Shown: positions 12,185-21,909 of the stretch, piece after piece | How the letters are laid out: each line of letters begins with the position of its first letter | Numbering within the stretch: position 1 is the first letter of the stretch | Assembly: GCA_026826555.1 (NCBI GenBank) | Contig: JAKSZT010054215.1 | Span: forward strand, 27,277,315-27,341,314 | Length of the DNA stretch: 64,000 nucleotides | From: Tolypeutes matacus | Taxonomy: Eukaryota; Chordata; Mammalia; Cingulata; Chlamyphoridae | Direction of reading: 5' to 3' | Notes under the pieces: model-generated | Database searches by the model: none | Told to the model about the DNA's origin: nothing | What the model saw: only the letters and a program-made list of their open reading frames with translations | Translations under genes and position numbers: made by a program

Positions 12185-12960
12185 CCTTTGGTTGGAAAAT
12201 GATAGTTAGAAACCACTACTTGGGTGCTAGGGGCCATCATTGCTACTGGCTCCTCAATGATTCTAGAACTTTTCAGAACAAAGAAATACATATTCTTAAG
12301 AGAAAATAAATTTGGGATTTAAACTCATATTTTCCGTTAAAAATGGAAAAATTGCAGTGTTTTTATTTAACATCCTTAATTTAATCCTTGTATTTATTCT
12401 CTTTGACTAAAGACATTCATTTGCTTAACTCACACTATACCTATAACAGTTTGAAAATAACAAGCCCAATATTAGTACTACCAATAAGTGTTGAATACAG
12501 ATTTGTCTGTGTGTCGTTTCTCCTTAAAATAGATCAAATTTGGGATGTTTAGTAAAATTGTTTTAGTAATAATGTCTCTTGAATAATGTTTGGTTATTTG
12601 ATCATCTTGATACAGAGTTAGGTTTATTTGTTTCAGTGTTTAGGAATTCCTGATTTTTTATTTTCTTCTTAGTTAGGTAAAACATTCCCATGTTTCCAAA
12701 GTAAAAGCTACATAAAATGTTACAATCACAGAAGTCTCCACATGTATCCTTGCCCCCTCTATCCTGTTCTTTCCCTACTTATAACCATTTTTATTAGATT
12801 TGTTTCATTTTGTTTAGTTTATTTTCCATCTTTTAAAAGAATATCTACCTTTCTGTCTATGTACCTATATCTATCATCTATCTACCTATTTGTGTATGCT
12901 GTGTTTTGCTTATGGTGCATCTTTGCACATACAGGCACAGGATATTATTAATATTTATTA
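12185..12960 (-). mobile_element. L1M-type 3'UTR relic (probable)
   Basis: Plus-strand phrases 'gaaatacatattcttaagag', 'tctcttgaataatgtttgg' and 'agaagtctccacatgtatcc' match what I know of reverse-oriented old L1 3'UTRs. It leads into the clearer minus-strand L1 that follows. A degenerate (ATCT)n tract lies at 12868-12892. Confidence 0.5.
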
Positions 12961-13059
12961 TTAATACACTAGTACATAGAAAAAAGTAGAGTTAGTTATA
13001 AGGTGATCATATTTTCAATTAATCTATATAGGCAAGATAACACAGATATCACAGCAACA

Positions 13060-13640
13060 AGATAATGAACAGTGTCAAAAGTTTATTCAGGTTCCTATGT
13101 CATTTCTCCATCCTGTTACTCCTGTTACTCCCAATGAGAAAATGACTGATCTGTTTTCTGTCACTACAGATTAGTCTGCAATTTCGAAAATTTCATATAA
13201 ATGGAGCCATACAGTTTATACTCTTTTTTGTCTGGTTTCTTTCACTGAGCATAATTATTTTGAGATTCATCCAGTGTATTGCAGGTATCAATAGTTCCTT
13301 CCTTTTATTTCTGAGTGGCATTCCACTCTATGGATACACCACAATTTGTTTATCAGTTCACCTATTGATACGCATTTAGTTTGTATTCAGTTTGGAGTTC
13401 TGCAAATTATACTGCTAGGAACATTCATATCCAAGTCTTTATATAGACACATGCTTTCATTTTATATCATAGATATGTATACGGTTTGTAAGAAACTACC
13501 AATCTGTTTTCCAAAATAGTTGCACCATTTTACATTCCCATCAACAATGTTTTAAAGTTCCAGTCCCTCAAAATCCTTGCCAACACTTTCTATTGTCAGT
13601 CTTTTAAATTTGAGGCATTGTAATAATTTGCAGTAATAAA
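13060..13640 (-). mobile_element. Old L1 fragment, 3' part (piece 1)
   Basis: Reverse-oriented L1 3' sequence: 'ctttcactgagcataatta', 'gattcatccagtgtattgc', 'ttttccaaaatagttgcacc', 'atcaacaatgttttaaag'. Piece 1 of an L1 that continues at 13778 and 14626 after two insertions. Confidence 0.8.
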
Positions 13641-13653
13641 TCACCATGGTTTT

Positions 13654-13764
13654 TTTTGTTGTTGTTGTTTGTTTGTTTGTTTTACCGGTACGTCCCGGGG
13701 ATCGAATCTAGGTCCCTCCATATGGGAGATGGACACCCAACCATTTGAGCCACATCCGTCCTCT
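13654..13764 (-). mobile_element. DAS-type tRNA-derived SINE in an L1
   Basis: Read on the minus strand it has 'gatgtggctcaaatgg' (Pol III A-box region) and 'agattcgatcc' (B box), then an A/C-rich tail seen on the plus strand as T/G repeats at 13651-13684. It is flanked by 13-base direct repeats, 13641-13653 and 13765-13777, with one mismatch (tcaccatggtttt / tcactatggtttt). The duplication shows it was inserted by L1 machinery into the surrounding old L1. Tail and body are short compared with the copy at 33238. Confidence 0.88.
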
Positions 13765-13777
13765 TCACTATGGTTTT

Positions 13778-14016
13778 GACTACATTTCCTTAATGACTAA
13801 TGATATTGGGCATCTTTTCATTAGTTTATTTGCAATTCATAGATCTTCTTTGGTGAAGTATTGGTTCAAATCAGTTGCCAGTTTTTCAGGAGGGGGTAGT
13901 TTGTTTCTCATTTATTAATTTTGAAAGTTACTACTATATTGTGAATGAATATCCTTTATCAGTTATGTGATTTAAAATATTTTCTCTCAATCTGTGGCTT
14001 GTGTTTTCATCTTCAG
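13778..14016 (-). mobile_element. Old L1 fragment (piece 2)
   Basis: Continues the L1 after the SINE: 'ttccttaatgactaatgata', 'gaatatcctttatcag', 'ttctctcaatctgtggctt'. It stops at the LTR that begins at 14017. Confidence 0.8.
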
Positions 14017-14393
14017 TGAGGAGAGAATTAACACAGAAGTTCCAGTTGCTCAGCTCTAGTATGTCTCCACAGAAGGCTGGGAACATGATTGACCTCTGGC
14101 CAACCCCTGGGTATGTGGCCATCAGAAGGACCTTTATATTAATGACTGATGATTTTGTTGTGTAAAACTGAAGCAATAGACAATGCCATAGCAGCATGAT
14201 TTCTTTGAACAAACACCAAGATTGATAATGTACATTTGGTCTCATTATTGAGATATTTAGTTTTTGTTGCCATGGCTAGTCACATAAAAGAATATGCCTA
14301 CTTGATCAACCCTCCATAAAAGGCTCAGACCCTGAGACCCAAATGAGCTTCCCTGGGAAGAGTCATTCAGCACATGTCCCTGTAGTTCACAGC

Positions 14394-14428
<35 letters not shown>

Positions 14429-14625
14429 CTGTATGACCCAGGACTGGGAAGGGCTCAGAACACTATGCTTAACCTGTATGGATTCCATCCAAAGCATATC
14501 TTTTTTATATTCTTTTTAATATGCATTCCTTGGTAGAGTAAACCTTAGCCCTTGGTATAAAACTGTTCATGCATCTTACAAATCCTTCTGGCAAATCGTC
14601 TGGGAGTGGGATCTCCAAAACATCC
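14017..14625 (+). mobile_element. ERVL-type solo LTR inside an L1
   Basis: About 600 bases that interrupt a colinear L1. Typical ERVL-LTR phrases on the plus strand: 'ccataaaaggctcagaccct', 'gagcttccctgggaagag', 'gtagagtaaaccttagccc' and 'ccttctggcaaatcgtctgg' near the 3' end. It starts with TG; the exact 3' boundary is approximate and no clear duplication was found. An AC microsatellite has grown inside it. No internal retroviral genes accompany it, so it is a solo LTR. Confidence 0.6.
14395..14427 (+). repeat. (AC)n microsatellite
   Basis: About 16 uninterrupted AC units inside the ERVL-type LTR; likely length-variable. Confidence 0.97.
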
Positions 14626-15640
14626 ATTTAACATTGCTTTTAGAAGAATGGAATTTTTAATTTTGGTGAAGTCCAATTTAACATTTTTTTCTTTTAATGA
14701 ACCATGCTTTTCATGTCATATGTAAGAAATCTTTGACTAACCAAATATCACAAAAGATTTCTCCTATGTATTCTTTTTTATATTTTTAGATTTTTAGATT
14801 TTTAGATTTTGTGTTTATACCTATGATCAATTTTGAGTTAATTTCTTTATAAGGAATGACGTTTATATCAAATATTATTTTTTATATTAATGGATAACTA
14901 ATTGTTATAGCATCATTTGTTGAAAAGTTTGTCCATTCTCTATTAAATTGCCTTTGTACCTTTATTGAAAGCCAAATTTTCATATATGTTTGGGTCTCTT
15001 TCTAGATCATTCTTTCTATTCCAATGATTATTTGTCCATTTTTACATTAACACCACAGTCTTGATTTCTTTACCCTTATAATAATTCTTAAAATCACATA
15101 GTGTTAATTCTCCTACTTTGTTCTTCTTTTGCAAAGTTGTATTAGCTAATCTAGTTGCTTTGCATTTCCATATGAAGTTCAGAATATGCTTGTCAATTTC
15201 CATGGAAAAAACTGCTGGAAATTTTACTGGAGTTGCCTTGAATCTATAAAGCAATTTGGGGAAAACTGATCTCTTAAGAACATTGAATCTCCCAACCCAT
15301 GAACACAGTATATCTCTCCAAAATTAACTTAGTTCTTTCTTCTTTAATCTCTCTTAGTTATGGTTTATAGTTTTCAGTGTACAGGCATTGCACATCTTTT
15401 GTCAGATTTATCCTTAAGAATTTCACATTTTGAAGCTATTTAAAGGGTAATGATTTTTACATTTCAATTACTGATTGTTTATTACTAATACATAAAAATA
15501 CAATTGTGTTTTGTATATCTTATATACTGCAACATTGATAAATTCACTTATTAGTTCTAGTAGCTCTTTGTAGATTCCATTGGATTTTCTCACATTCACG
15601 AGAGCATTGACATAAATATTTTGCTGTTGCTATTAATAAT
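14626..15640 (-). mobile_element. Old L1 fragment, ORF2 C-terminal part (piece 3)
   Basis: Minus-strand remnant of L1 ORF2p. The segment 15042-15254 still translates to a 70-residue stretch with the conserved phrases 'ILNFIWKCK', 'LCDFKNYY' and 'KTVV', which match the C-terminal region of L1 reverse transcriptase proteins. The plus-strand text 'aattttggtgaagtcc' at 14656 resumes the L1 interrupted at 14016. Stops and frameshifts elsewhere make it a dead copy. A triplicated 8-mer lies at 14781-14809. Confidence 0.88.
14781..14809 (+). repeat. Triplicated 8-mer ATTTTTAG
   Basis: Three tandem copies of an 8-base unit within the L1 fragment. Confidence 0.85.
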
Positions 15641-15649
15641 TCCTCTTCA

Positions 15650-16488
15650 TCACTGCTATCCCTCCATCTCAAGTGCTGACACATTCATTCAAGAGGCAAA
15701 CAACTTCCCCTTCATGAACAACCACAGAATTTATATGTCCCATACTGATAGGGTCATTTTAGGATTATCATAGAGTCCCCTTCTTCTCTGGGTACAAAAG
15801 GGCCTCCAAAGGAACTGAACTAATGGCAGTTCCTGTCCTGACTAGTGCTTTATGACAATTGTTGTTTTCTTCCCTCATTCGCGCCTAGTTGCTTAGTCCG
15901 ACTCACTCTATTCAACAACTTTCTCACTTCAGGTAGCTTTTTACTCCACAGGTGCTCATTTGTCCCCCTCATCCACCTGAGCTCTAGCTTTCATGGCCAC
16001 TACCCACTCATGGTCACCAAATGTATTTGTTAATGACTGTAGTCCAATTATCAACAGGATCTTTCAATGGGACTTCTAGAACTTTACAAATAAGTGGACT
16101 AGGCTAGATATTACTAGGGATTGAAGTTACCTAATGGCACATACCAGCAAACCCTAGCCTCACTTCTTGCCCAACTGGAGCATACAGTTCATAATTATTC
16201 ATTGTGTACAATGCTTTTAATATATTCAAGTTATAATTTCTTTGAACTAATTATCATCATAACAGAGGTTTGTACCATATATAAATTATATGAAATTGAA
16301 TTATTCTAAAAATGTAGGAAGTTCTCTGTAGTTTCTATAGATTTTTCTACAAAAATTAGGCTAGTAACAAAAAAGCTTAAGGCTAGAGGTGAGTTTTTAA
16401 TCTCTATTCCCAATTAAAGGTCATGACTTTAGAATCAACTAGAGGATATGAGTTGTAAACAGCTGGTTGTGGAGAGAGTGTCAAAGAA

Positions 16489-16519
<31 letters not shown>

Positions 16520-17340
16520 CAAATATGACCAGAGAATAATGTTTTCTAGGAGACTTCCCAATATGATAAAAAGGGATTTCAATTGGAACTTGAGAAAATA
16601 GAAGGAAAATGACCAGCTAGCACTATAAAATGCTGCTTGTGGAGATTATTAGGTATGAATTGGAAAAAGAAAAAGAAACAATGGAGGAGATGCCAAGTAA
16701 TTCATAAAAGGAAATAATGTGAAAGAGAATCAGAGGGTAAATCTGACAACTTAAGAGTGTCTGTAGCAATGAAAGATATAAGGGTAATAAATAAATTTAA
16801 CTTGAGACATTTAACTCAAGTAAATGAATGTCACTGGAACATGGCAGAAATATTGGCAAATGATGTTAGAAGGAGAGTATATCATGCTTGAAGAGAAGAA
16901 GAGTGGTTGAGGTTGGGGAAGGGGCAGCTCTACATTTCAACAATTTTTAAACCTATAGTGAAGCACAGTGAGCTGGGTCAGAATCATAGTGTCCTGTGTT
17001 TGAATGAGGATACAGAGAAGCCAAATAGACATGTTATTATATTAGTGCCATCCAGAAATAGGATTTATCCATGGCATTGTGGAAAGCATATCACCGTGGG
17101 GTCAGGAGACAGGACTCTCACTAATTAGCAACTTATTCGTTCAGGGGGTTGAACAAGTCATGATCAGGATGAACAGAGGTGGAAGGAGCCTTCAGGACAG
17201 ATGCTGGGGATATGTGGGGTTATGACTGTTAAAGACAGCAAGCATCTTTAATAAATGATCCATGCTCCACTGTATTCTGTGTAGTGCCAGGCCTCTAAAC
17301 CCACATCATTCTCCAGATCTGCGTCTACATTCTGCCTTTT
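15650..17340. other. No gene seen
   Basis: 1.7 kb of AT-rich sequence with short frames only. The one clear feature is an AT microsatellite at 16498-16519. Confidence 0.5.
16498..16519 (+). repeat. (AT)n microsatellite
   Basis: Eleven AT units after an A run (16488-16498). Confidence 0.95.
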
Positions 17341-17344
17341 CATC

Positions 17345-17985
17345 CCTTTTTATATAGTTTAGAGTCTGTAAATGCTGCATAAATCCACCCCATATCTCTG
17401 CAGTCTAACAAAACAGAATGTATTTCTTGGTCATGTAACAGTCCCATGTTGTTCAGGTAGCTCAGCTCCACATGGTGCATCAAGGACTCCATCTTGTGGC
17501 TCTGCCATCTAGTGGCTTCAAGGTCACCCTGGTTTCTTCTAGTCAATAGATAAGAAAAGAGAGCTTAGGGAAGCGGCTGTAGCTCAATCAGTAGGGCTCC
17601 CGTTTACCATATGGGAGGCCCCGGGTTCGGTTCCCGGGGCCTCCTGGTGAAGGCAAGCCCGCCCACACGGCGTGGTTAACTGACCCAGCGAGCACAAGCA
17701 GCAAGGGGGGGATAAATGAATAAATGAATAAAATCTTTAAAAAAGAAAAGAAAAGAGAGCTTGGAGTTTCCCAGACTCAGTGTTTTATCATTTAGGCCTG
17801 AAATGACATGTATCACATGTGCATGTTCACATTGCATGGGTAAAATATAGTGGCATAACCACATCTGGATGCAAAGAGTGCTGGGTAATGTAAATTCTGG
17901 CTGGGCAACTCTTTCCCAGCAACATTTCTACCCAGTAAAAGGGGAACTGATCTTCAACAGTCAGCTAGCTGACTCTGTATCACCA
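17345..17985 (-). mobile_element. MLT1-like MaLR LTR, split by a SINE
   Basis: Reverse-oriented MaLR pattern: 'agaatgtatttcttggtcat', 'catcttgtggctctgccatc' and 'gtggcttcaaggtcaccc' left of the SINE. To the right, 'gtggcataaccacatctgg', 'agagtgctgggtaatgt' and 'actgatcttcaacagtcag'. The two halves join at the 15-base duplication of the DAS SINE, so the LTR is older than the SINE. Confidence 0.65.
17567..17747 (+). mobile_element. DAS-type SINE, short form
   Basis: tRNA-derived head with A-box region 'tgtagctcaatcagtag' and B box 'gggttcggttcc', then a short body and an AATAAA-rich A tail. It is flanked by perfect 15-base direct repeats, 17552-17566 and 17748-17762 (aagaaaagagagctt). Head and tail match the 246-base copy at 33238, but about 65 internal bases are absent. 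The exact duplication and intact boxes make it one of the younger insertions in the window. Confidence 0.95.
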
Positions 17986-18246
17986 GAAAACTCCTCAAGG
18001 ATCCATAAGGTCTCTACTTTTGAGTGAAGAAGACCTCAATGCATGAAGCACCAATTATGTAAAAAAAGGAGGTTTTCAAAAGAGAAAAAAATTTTAAACA
18101 AATATTGAAATCTAGTAAAGGACATGCATGCTGATGTATTTAGGAATAAGTGTACTGATGGCTGCAACTTACTTTTAAATGCACCAAAAAATAAGATGTA
18201 TAGATGAATGGATAGAAGAATTGATATATTGTTAGCTACGCATAGC

Positions 18247-18776
18247 TGTTGGACAATTTGATGTAATTATGAATTCCAAAAATATAATTGGATCATGCTT
18301 GCAAACTGATCTGTTCATCTGGGCATGATTGAGTTATGATTGGGGCATTGACTGGGCCACATCAGTAGGGCGTTGAGCCCCACCCCTTGGTGGGTGGGGA
18401 ATCAAACATAAAAGGCATGGCAAGAACAGAGTTGCAGCAGTTTTTGAGAAGCAATTTTGATGTTGGAGAGAAGGCCCCAGGAGAAGAGAAGTGAGCCGTT
18501 CGCCTGATCGTCTATAGCTGACCTTGTGGAGGAACCAGAAGAGCTAAGCCTGGAAAGAAACGCAGCCACGGAAAGAGAGGAACACAAGAAGCCTGAACCC
18601 TGGCAAACGTCGGCAGCTGTCTTGCTCTAACACTTGGCAATGGACTTTGGTGAGAGAAGAAACTTAACGCTTTATGGCCTGGTATCTGTGGACTTCTATC
18701 CCAAATAAATACCCTTTATAAAGACCAATCCATTTTTTGGTATTTCACATTAGCACCCCTTTGCCTGACTAATACA
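18247..18776 (+). mobile_element. MaLR-like solo LTR (xenarthran type)
   Basis: Starts 'tgttggacaatttgat', contains 'gggccacatcagtaggg' and 'ggtgggtggggaatcaaac', and ends with an AATAAA poly(A) signal inside 'caaataaataccctttataa' and 'gcctgactaatac'. The last ~80 bases are the reverse complement of the left end of the element at 61535-62167. No internal region follows. No exact 5-base duplication was found. Confidence 0.75.
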
Positions 18777-18789
18777 CTATGTAATAAAA

Positions 18790-20955
18790 TATGTATAACA
18801 AAACTTAAACAACATAGATGTTGAGTGAATGGGTGTTCACTCTAATAAACTTTTCTATATATAGAAAAATTTCATAATAATATGTTGGGGGAAAAAAGGA
18901 AGTTTTGCTAGATACTGCTAAAAGTGTGCTGAGGTTTATAGGTTTATATATACAAACATATCATTAATCCAACTATTCTCTCTATAAGGTTTATGAACAG
19001 AGACCTGCTGAGACCACCTTTCTTTTGAGGAACTTATTTTCTTCCTCAGTGAGATCCTATATTTTGCTTTCCTTCAGAATCAAATTGGTGGTGGGAGATA
19101 GGCTAGAAATTACATATGTAGTGTGATGTGTACAGGCCCAGGAATCCTCTAAGGATTTTTCTCTATACTGCTTCAGAATGTGTGAAGCAGGTCATGCTTA
19201 CACATGCATATAAGACCAGGGATTCACTATTGATTTAGCTGCTTGATCTTCTACAGGGAAACTCGCTTTTGGACCATGTGCTAAGGATAAGCAAAATGTG
19301 ATTCTCCTGCTTGTGTACTGTTTCGCTTCCAGTCTTCCAGTCTCTTCATGGTGCTATACTAAAGCCAATAATCCCTTACCCCCCCCACACACACACACAC
19401 ATACAGACCCACTTCCACAGCCATTTTATTCTAGGAAGAGGGTCCCTTATTCTCCAAAATGTCCATGATACAAATGTTTGCAATTCCTGTCATAAACCTT
19501 TATCTGCTAGCACTTTTGTTGCAAGTAAATACTCTATCAGGTATTCCTCATAATGGGACACAGGAGAGTGTTCAGAAGCCAGACTGATGAGGCCAGTGTT
19601 CAGCAGGCAGTGGAAGAATGAAAAGGGTTTGAGACAGGAGAAAAGAGCACTTGCCCTACTTCTCATTTTGCCTGGAAATAGCCCCAATTCCCATAAAAAG
19701 GCAAGTTAGGAAGTCCTTTTTATTCTTGCCTTATTATAGATTTAAATGGTGCAGGTCCTCAGAATTATTTTTTGAGGTGTCCTGGATGTGTGTGTGTGTG
19801 TTTTGTTCAAAGATTGCTCTCAGAAGATTGAGACTTATGGCTGAAAGGCAGGAAGAAGAAACAAGATATTGAACTCTCACTGGGAGATGTAAGTGCCCAA
19901 AGAAGACTGGACTTAGAACTCTAAAATGTGTTAAATGTATCACTGAAATACCCATTATATGATGATCATTTAAGACTCCGGAAAATGTTCTCCCGTGGAT
20001 TTCTGTGTCCATAGACTTGTCTGGGTTGGGAGCAGGAGTGGAAGGAATGATAGAACAGAGAACTTAATCTAAGACATGGAAGGGTTTTCGGAAGGGTGTA
20101 AGGTTAACACTGGGAAATATGAAGGGGTTCCCTCTTTGAGGAGAAATGACACGAGAGCCTGAGGATATCCATGAGATAGGGTTTCCAGAGTTAGGAAAAA
20201 AGAAAGCAGGAAGCTCAGTTAAATTTGAATTTCAGATATACAACAAACAATGTTTTACTATAGGTATATCCTGTGTATCATTTAAGAAATACACTAAAAA
20301 GTATTATTTTTTATTTGGAATTCAAATTTAAACAGTAACCTATATTTTATCTGGCAACCATACCATGAGGAAATTCCCTTTTCTCCTTTCCTATTTGACT
20401 CCAGCAACAGTCCTATATATCATCCATCCTCACTTTCCTGCCAACATGTTTAATTTGCTCAAGATATGCCCACACTATTGGTGAAGTGTAACTCGCATAG
20501 GAGATATCTTGGTGTTGGTAAGAAGAGGTTAAGGATCAATGTATGGATAGAGTACAGACCCTGGAGGTGAGGCAGAGGAGGGAGGGGCAGCTCTCTCTGC
20601 AACCAATTCTGATGAAGCCATAGCCATGGAATAACTGAAAACTCAAGCATGGTAGTGGCAATGTTTTGGGTGTGGATCCACAGAGAAGCAAATTGCATTT
20701 CTAAGGCAAAACTGAAGCCGCAGTTGGGGATCAAGTGACCACAGAAAAGCCACATTACCTCAAAAGGGGGCATGCATATCCAGCCCTGCTATTATGTGGC
20801 TGAAGCCACCAGGCAGCAGGCAGCTCAGCCAAACCCATTGTTCTATTTAACTTAGCTCATTTTCTTATTGCTCCATGAAAAATGTTTTTTCTGTTGCACA
20901 TGCAGCTAAGAAACTCTTCTTTCCAATTCATGGAAGTTTTATTTCCTAACTGAAT
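18790..20955. other. No gene seen
   Basis: 2.2 kb with two small AC/GT tracts (19381-19401, 19788-19801). Short frames on both strands overlap one another and lack family resemblance. Confidence 0.5.
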
Positions 20956-20965
20956 ACTATAGACT

Positions 20966-21271
20966 TGTGTTGTCCAATATGGTAGCTGTTAGCCACATAT
21001 GACTATTGAGCACTTGAAATGTCAGAATTGGGTGTGCTGTAACTATAAAATTTGCATTGGATTTCTAAGCCTTATTATGATAAAAAGAACGACAATAACT
21101 CATTAATGATTCTATATCGATTAAATGTTGAAATGATAACATTTTGGATATATTGGCAAATAATATATAAATTATTAAAACTAACATCACCTGTTTTTCT
21201 TACATTTTTAAATGGCAACTAAAAAATTTAAAATATTTTTGGCTCATATTCTCTTTCTCTTGGACAACACT
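20966..21271. mobile_element. Non-autonomous DNA transposon with terminal inverted repeats
   Basis: Ends carry a perfect 11-base inverted repeat: gtgttgtccaa at 20967-20977 and its complement at 21260-21270. Subterminal text 'gctgttagccacatatgac' and 'tattgagcacttgaaat' belongs to a common mammal-wide hAT-like family that I do not name with certainty. No transposase is encoded; length is ~305 bases. Confidence 0.75.
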
Positions 21272-21334
21272 ATACTCAACTCTACCCCTAGATTTTAGAA
21301 TGAGAAGAAAGCTAAACGGTGATCTACTTTAGTT

Positions 21335-21432
21335 CTGTATTTCATCTGGTGAGGCCTAGAAAGGTGAAATGACTGGCCAAAGTCACCCAGCTAGTTAATG
21401 AGACAGGACTAACCCCAAAGTCATGTGTTTCG
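21335..21432 (-). mobile_element. MIR fragment
   Basis: Reverse MIR core: 'aggtgaaatgactggccaa', 'gtcacccagctagttaatga'. The B-box end is largely lost. Confidence 0.55.
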
Positions 21433-21475
21433 AGTACAGCAGGGAGCCGTGTAAAATGACAGCTTCTCACCAAAC

Positions 21476-21900
21476 TGAGAGGGATATGCCAGACCAAAGA
21501 AAGACTCGGACAAGTCCAGTTGGCAAGCAAAGGGCGTTTAATAGGGGGCTTACGTGAGGCCTCACCTTCAATGGTTCGGGGGGGAGATCCTCTCTCTTGG
21601 ACAGCATGGCACTTCTGAGGCTTGAGCCGCACTTGCCACAAAGCAAGAGAGGTTTTTATACTGCATGTGTACATGCAGATGGGGCGGCCACATAAAGGGG
21701 GTGCATGGTTAAAGAGTGCAGGGCTCAAGACAGATAATCAAGGAAGAGACATTCACAGTGTTTCCCTGCAGGACAGAAGTTACCCTTTCACAGTAATTAC
21801 ATAAGGGATCTGTTGACACAAAAGTGGTCAAGCAGTTCACAGATCAGATTATTAGAGTTTCCTGAAAAGTCTAAGCATACTTTTTCAGTTATAATCTCAC
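21476..21900 (-). mobile_element. Class I-like retroviral LTR (probable)
   Basis: GC-richer than its surroundings. On the minus strand there is a TATA-like TATAAAAACC at 21660-21651 and, about 110 bases downstream, an ATTAAA poly(A) signal near 21542-21537, followed by ~60 bases to a possible CA end. This U3-R-U5 layout is that of an LTR. Boundaries are approximate and no partner LTR or internal genes were found. The 128-codon minus-strand frame inside is not supported as a gene. Confidence 0.55.
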
Positions 21901-21909
21901 AAACAGTTA

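Noticed and set aside
17567..17660. Functional tRNA gene
   Set aside because: A and B boxes are good, but the fold does not close as a tRNA and the sequence continues into a SINE body, A tail and target duplication.
21342..21728. 128-codon minus-strand frame
   Set aside because: It lies across a MIR fragment and an LTR-like element; the translation shows no domain.
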